Shown: positions 31,664-34,334 of the stretch, piece after piece | Layout: each line of letters opens with the position of its first letter | Numbering within the stretch: the first letter of the stretch is position 1 | Assembly (NCBI GenBank): GCA_018362895.1 | Contig: JAHALR010000015.1 | Coordinates: 1-34,334, forward strand | Source: Clostridium sp. | Lineage (GTDB): Bacteria > Cyanobacteriota > Vampirovibrionia > Gastranaerophilales > Gastranaerophilaceae | Direction of reading: 5' to 3' | DNA: 34,334 nt | The notes under the pieces: generated by a model | Databases searched by the model: none | Told to the model about the DNA's origin: nothing | What the model saw: only the letters and a program-made list of their open reading frames with translations | Made by a program: the position numbers and the translations under genes

Positions 31664-32233
31664 TTATGAGGAGAATAAAGCAATGATTCCGTTTATTCCT
31701 CTTGCGACAAGGTCGCATCCGTGCCAGAAAACTGCTGCGAAAAATATCATTGGTGCTGCATAAGCACGCAGCATTGCAGGCTGGCTTTTCATGTCAGAAA
31801 ACATTATGTTCAGCTTGTCTGAAAAACTCGAATCACAGCGGTCATTTTTGTATTGCTCAAGTATTCTTTCAAATTCCGTGTAATAAACCCCGGCCTCTTT
31901 TGAACGCTTTTCATAAACGGAATGAACTCTGTCTCTACGTTCTTTTTCTTCTTTTTCTTTGTTTAGTTCCGATGCACTTTTAGTCTTTGTACTGTTAGAG
32001 TGCAGCATTGTGTCTGCGGCAATAGTTTGATTGTAGATTGTTCTTGCTGTCGGGTCAGACAAAATTTCATAGGCTTCGTTAATCTCTTTGAGTCTTTGCT
32101 GACTTTCTGAAGAATTGTTGTTCAAATCCGGATGCCAGCGTTTTACAAGACGGCGATAGGCAAGCTTTATTTGTTCATCAGATGCCTGAGTTGAAATTTC
32201 TAATATGCGATAGTAGTTTCTTTCTGCTGCCAT
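31664..32233 (-). CDS. J-domain protein with C-terminal membrane anchor
   Basis: 189 aa. Residues 5-70 are a J domain: YYRILEISTQASDEQIKLAY, the HPD motif at 34-36 and LKEINEAYEILSDPTARTIY, so it should stimulate a DnaK ATPase. A charged, helical middle (KEKEEKERRDRVHSVYEKRS) follows, then a hydrophobic segment near 160-188 (APMIFFAAVFWHGCDLVARG) that looks like a tail anchor. It lacks the Gly/Phe, zinc-finger and substrate-binding parts of DnaJ, so it is a specialised co-chaperone. Its ATG is 6 nt after a TATAAT, with no ribosome binding site. Confidence 0.88.
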   Translation of the reverse strand: MAAERNYYRILEISTQASDEQIKLAYRRLVKRWHPDLNNNSSESQQRLKEINEAYEILSDPTARTIYNQTIAADTMLHSNSTKTKSASELNKEKEEKERRDRVHSVYEKRSKEAGVYYTEFERILEQYKNDRCDSSFSDKLNIMFSDMKSQPAMLRAYAAPMIFFAAVFWHGCDLVARGINGIIALFSS

Positions 32234-32239
32234 AGATAA

Positions 32240-32248
32240 ATTATATCA
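32240..32248 (-). promoter_or_regulatory. Extended -10 promoter of the J-domain gene (leaderless type)
   Basis: Minus strand: TGA followed by TATAAT (32245-32240), ending 6 nt before the ATG at 32233. The layout is the same as before the gene at 30163. Confidence 0.55.
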
Positions 32249-32266
32249 TATCATATATTTGATACC

Positions 32267-32284
32267 GCTCGCTAAGAAAAGAAG
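32267..32284 (-). repeat. 18-nt inverted copy of the repeat at 226-243
   Basis: These 18 nt are the exact reverse complement of 226-243 in the hairpin-rich patch at the start of the window. They lie upstream of the J-domain promoter. A match this long is unlikely by chance, so both are probably fragments of one repeat family. Confidence 0.6.
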
Positions 32285-32295
32285 GTAAAGAAGGC

Positions 32296-32329
32296 AAAAA
32301 AAAATGCTTACAAAATCGTTGCAAGCATT
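32296..32329 (-). terminator. Minus-strand intrinsic terminator upstream of the J-domain gene
   Basis: AATGCTT and AAGCATT arms (32303-32309, 32323-32329) with an inner CAA/TTG pair are followed on the minus strand by nine T. It would end a minus-strand transcript coming from 32330-32800, where no gene is visible. Confidence 0.6.
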
Positions 32330-32800
32330 AAATAAACACGAGGATATTAAGAGAGAGAGAGTATATGGATAAAACTTATTAGTCTTGTTTTAGTTTGTAA
32401 GTTTAAAACTTAAAGCTTTGTTTGTTTTGTTTCTTCCTTTAAATTTTTGATTTCCCTTACTCTTATATAAAGTATTTTTTAAATTGAAAATTGCCTTTTT
32501 TATTTTTTGTTTGTAAACAAATATTAACGAAATGTCTGAAAACGTGCATAAATAGTATTTGTTTTTTGAAAAATAAAATAATTAAAAAATTAATAAAACT
32601 TAATATAAAAACCCGAAACGCTTGTGAAACGTGTTTGTTGAACAAGTGCGTTTTTGTTAAATAAATCACTATGTTAAATAAACAAACAAGAGCCCTTTTT
32701 CACAAAATCGGTGAAAGTTTAATAAAATCAATGAAAAAAGCTTGCTTGTGAAGTTTTAGCATGTAAGATGAATATACAAGGGTGTATTATGCCCGTAATT
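32330..32800. other. Gene-free AT-rich stretch before infA
   Basis: About 470 nt with no credible reading frame. It holds a GAGAGAGAGA run (32351-32360), a TTTGTTT-GT-AAACAAA inverted repeat near 32510, and a hairpin with T-run (arms 32616-32625 and 32642-32653) that could be a plus-strand terminator. Possible infA promoter boxes near 32740-32770 are weak. No tRNA, and no DnaA-box cluster that would suggest an origin, was seen. Confidence 0.5.
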
Positions 32801-32820
32801 ATAGTCGAAAAGAAGGTAAA

Positions 32821-33036
32821 ATGGCAAAAGACGTAATAGAATTTGAAGGCAAGATTTTAGAATCACTACCGAATGCAATGTTTAGAGTTGAACTTGAAAA
32901 CGGACACGAAATCCTTGCTCACATATCAGGAAAAATAAGAAAGAATTTCATCAAAATTCTTCCCGGAGACAAAGTAAAGGTCGAAATGACACCGTATGAT
33001 TTGACCAGAGGAAGAATCACTTACAGACTTAAATAA
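32821..33036 (+). CDS. infA: Translation initiation factor IF-1
   Basis: 71 aa, the usual length. The sequence carries the S1/OB-fold pattern of IF-1: IEFEGKILESLPNAMFRVEL, ENGHEILAHISGKIRKNFI, LPGDKVKVEMTPYDLTRGRI and TYRLK. IF-1 binds the ribosomal A site in initiation. The start is fixed by AGAAGGT just before ATG 32821; 13 in-frame codons upstream are not coding. First gene of the second ribosomal block. A TCCCG-CCTCT-CGGGA hairpin follows at 33044-33058. Confidence 0.97.
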   Translation: MAKDVIEFEGKILESLPNAMFRVELENGHEILAHISGKIRKNFIKILPGDKVKVEMTPYDLTRGRITYRLK

Positions 33037-33101
33037 AATATGCTCCCGCCTCTCGGGACATACGCGGCAAAAATAATAAAACACTAGATAAGGAAAACAA
33101 A

Positions 33102-33206
33102 ATGAAAGTAAGAGCATCAGTTAAAAAAATGTGCAAAGACTGCAAATTCATCAGAAGAAGAGGCAGAATCACAGTTGACAGGGTTAGAAAGCGGAAGCCG
33201 GAGTGA
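33102..33206 (+). pseudogene. rpmJ: Ribosomal protein bL36, 3' end disrupted
   Basis: The first 25 codons are an excellent L36: MKVRASVKKMCKDC, then FIRRRGRITV, with zinc ligands Cys11 and Cys14 and AAGGAAAA before ATG. After Val25 the expected I-C-x-N-P-K-H-K-Q-R-Q-G is missing; instead come DRVRKRKPE and a stop, giving 34 aa without the other two zinc ligands. The sequence after codon 25 is a G+C-rich hairpin element. A normal rpmJ would end near 33214; the real distance to rpsM is about 140 nt longer, consistent with an insertion. L36 is dispensable in E. coli, so loss is tolerable; another copy may exist elsewhere. Confidence 0.7.
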
Positions 33207-33293
33207 AGTCAAAGACGGCTTGTCGCAGGACAAGGCGGCGTGACGGAACTTAATATCAGCGACGTAAGAGTTTTTGAAAAAAAACTCCACAGG
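33177..33293. repeat. Hairpin element inserted in rpmJ
   Basis: About 115 nt at the point where L36 similarity ends. The first two thirds are near 58% G+C against an AT-rich background. It contains CTTGTC-GCAG-GACAAG (33219-33234), a GTCA/TGAC pair around it, and GAGTTTTT-GAAA-AAAAACTC (33268-33287). ACAGG occurs at both ends (33178-33182 and 33289-33293), which would suit a 5-bp target duplication; removal of one copy plus the element restores the frame but not a normal L36 end. It is not a known insertion sequence that I can name. Confidence 0.45.
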
Positions 33294-33350
33294 AGCAAAA
33301 AGGCTTACAAAACATCAAAAACAATCACTAAGTTAACATAAGGAGAAACA

Positions 33351-33716
33351 ATGGCAAGATTGGCTGGGGTTGATTTACCCCGTAACAAAAGAATGATTAT
33401 CGCATTAACCTATATCTACGGTATAGGACCTACTCGTTCTGCTAAAATCTTAGAAGCCTGCGGAATTTCACAGGACTTGAGAACAGACGATTTGACAGAT
33501 GACGATATCAAAAAACTCAGAAATGAGCTTACAAACTATCACATCGAAGGTGACTTGAGAAGAGAAGAATCTCTCAACATCAAGAGACTTTCAGAAATCA
33601 ACTCTTACAGAGGTATGAGACACAGAAGAAAACTTCCTGCAAGAGGCCAAAGAACAAAAACTAACGCAAGAACAAGAAGAGGCAAAAAAACAGGACCTGT
33701 AAGCAAGAAAAAATAA
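33351..33716 (+). CDS. rpsM: 30S ribosomal protein uS13
   Basis: 121 aa. Starts ARLAGVDLPRNKRMIIALTY with IYGIGPTRSAKIL (helix-hairpin-helix), then LRREESLNIKRLSEINSYRG, and ends in the basic RGQRTKTNARTRRGKK tail, all typical of S13, which contacts the P-site tRNA and S19. AAGGAGAAAC precedes ATG. It follows the disrupted rpmJ and precedes rpsK in the usual order. Confidence 0.97.
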   Translation: MARLAGVDLPRNKRMIIALTYIYGIGPTRSAKILEACGISQDLRTDDLTDDDIKKLRNELTNYHIEGDLRREESLNIKRLSEINSYRGMRHRRKLPARGQRTKTNARTRRGKKTGPVSKKK

Positions 33717-33773
33717 GCTTCACCTGAAAAGTTAGTTTAAGTACACAAGAGTAATAATTTAAAGGATATAAAA

Positions 33774-34160
33774 ATGGCAAGACCAATAAAAACTAAAAAG
33801 AAAGAAAAAAAGAATGTATTGCAGGGTGTTGTTCACATTCAATCAACATTTAACAATACAATCGTAACTTCTTGCGACACACAGGGTAATGCTATCGCTT
33901 GGGCTTCAGCCGGCGGCTGCGGTTTTAAAGGTGCCAGAAAAGGTACTCCGTTCGCAGCTCAATCAGCAGCAGCTCAGGTAGCTAAAAAATCTGTTGACCA
34001 AGGAATGAAAAAAGTAGAAGTATACATCAAAGGACCGGGTTCAGGTCGTGAAACAGCTATCAGAGCTATTCAGGCTGCCGGTTTGGAAATCACTTTAATC
34101 AAGGACGTAACACCTATTCCTCACAACGGATGCCGTCCACCTAAGAAGAGAAGAGTTTAA
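33774..34160 (+). CDS. rpsK: 30S ribosomal protein uS11
   Basis: 128 aa. The S11 pattern is clear: GVVHIQSTFNNTIVTSCDTQ, ASAGGCGFKGARKGTPFAAQ, GMKKVEVYIKGPGSGRETAI and the C-terminal DVTPIPHNGCRPPKKRRV. S11 lies on the platform of the small subunit. AAAGGATATAAAA precedes ATG. It is followed by a cloverleaf-shaped palindrome and then rpsD. Confidence 0.97.
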   Translation: MARPIKTKKKEKKNVLQGVVHIQSTFNNTIVTSCDTQGNAIAWASAGGCGFKGARKGTPFAAQSAAAQVAKKSVDQGMKKVEVYIKGPGSGRETAIRAIQAAGLEITLIKDVTPIPHNGCRPPKKRRV

Positions 34161-34173
34161 TCTCTGATCTTCC

Positions 34174-34246
34174 CGTCATTCCGGAATGTATTTCGGAGTC
34201 CCCGTAAAATACGGATAAAGAGAGCCTGATAAAAATCAGGATGACG
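34174..34246. repeat. 73-nt cloverleaf palindromic element
   Basis: CGTCAT (34174-34179) pairs with ATGACG (34241-34246) and encloses three hairpins: TCCGGAA/TTTCGGA (34180-34197), CCGTA/TACGG (34202-34214) and CCTGAT/ATCAGG (34225-34240). It has the look of an intergenic REP/palindromic repeat family. It lies in the transcribed gap between rpsK and rpsD, so it would be part of the mRNA. It is not a tRNA: no T-loop or CCA end is seen. Confidence 0.65.
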
Positions 34247-34285
34247 TAAAAATAGTTAAGAAAAAGAAAGAAAAAGGAGTCAAAA

Positions 34286-34334
34286 TTGGCTAAATATACA
34301 GGACCTACAAATAAATTATTCCGTAACTTCGGTG
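34286..34334 (+). CDS. rpsD: 30S ribosomal protein uS4 (start only, truncated by window end)
   Basis: The first 16 codons are visible, starting with TTG at 34286 and AAAGGAG 6 nt upstream. The peptide AKYTGPTNKLFRNFG matches the start of S4 (A-R-Y-T/R-G-P), which nucleates small-subunit assembly. It has no early zinc Cys, so it belongs to the Cys-minus form. The order rpsM-rpsK-rpsD supports the call. Confidence 0.85.
   Translation, partial: MAKYTGPTNKLFRNFG

Noticed and set aside
32330..32800. Replication origin in the AT-rich gap
   Set aside because: No cluster of TTATCCACA-like boxes and no dnaA or dnaN nearby.
34174..34246. A tRNA gene, because of size and cloverleaf shape
   Set aside because: No T-loop, anticodon arm of 5 bp with 7-nt loop or CCA end; the arms are palindromes.
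1..34334. CRISPR array, insertion sequence with transposase, or prophage
   Set aside because: No regular direct repeats with spacers, no transposase, integrase or phage structural gene is seen in the window.

Overview
The window reads as chromosomal DNA of an AT-rich bacterium with compact gene spacing and many short operons. A plant/cyanobacterial-type GshA next to GshB, BioY, a YbiT/YkpA-like ABC-F protein, and many lineage-specific membrane or 'FG-motif' proteins of unknown function all suit a non-photosynthetic relative of Cyanobacteria (Melainabacteria/Vampirovibrionia, Gastranaerophilales-like). That placement is inferred from gene content and protein style, not from a phylogeny.

Layout. 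1-383: an incoming terminator, then a hairpin-rich repeat patch with no credible gene. 384-3475: an unknown membrane protein, a STAS-like protein, rsmI (16S rRNA methylation) and an unknown FG-motif protein. 3674-5145: a ribbon-helix-helix regulator, an acylneuraminate-type cytidylyltransferase and dciA (helicase loading). 5125-6296 (minus): rimI-bioY, whose promoter abuts a 22-bp palindrome also facing a divergent secreted/anchored protein gene (6477-7679). 7855-9324: a stand-alone AAA+ ATPase. 9325-9606: a gene-free stretch with two candidate structured RNAs. 9607-12430: gloA diverging from gshB-gshA, a glutathione/methylglyoxal unit. 12487-13812: rimO. 13809-14865: two small unknown proteins. 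14924-19695: an ABC-F ATPase (minus) diverging from polA. 19695-22795: a secreted protein, then a membrane protein coupled to a HExxH putative metallopeptidase. 22761-26182 (minus): GIY-YIG protein, dusB and a large secreted TPR protein. 26340-27122: an unknown protein whose paralogue lies at 30751-31620.

Ribosomal genes are split into two blocks: rpsE-rpmD-rplO-secY (27303-30101), ended by a strong terminator, and infA-rpmJ-rpsM-rpsK-rpsD (32821 to window end). About 2.7 kb of unrelated genes (membrane protein, paralogue, membrane-anchored J protein) and a 590-bp gene-free stretch lie where adk/map often sit. The rpmJ 3' end is replaced by a GC-richer hairpin element, and a 73-nt cloverleaf palindrome lies between rpsK and rpsD.

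Common themes: translation and rRNA/tRNA/protein modification (rsmI, rimI, rimO, dusB, ABC-F, ribosomal genes), replication (dciA, polA), thiol chemistry (gloA, gshBA), and several orphan proteins. Four genes show a -10 box only 6-7 nt before the start codon with no ribosome binding site, suggesting leaderless transcripts. Promoter, RNA and repeat calls were made by eye and are less certain than the protein calls.
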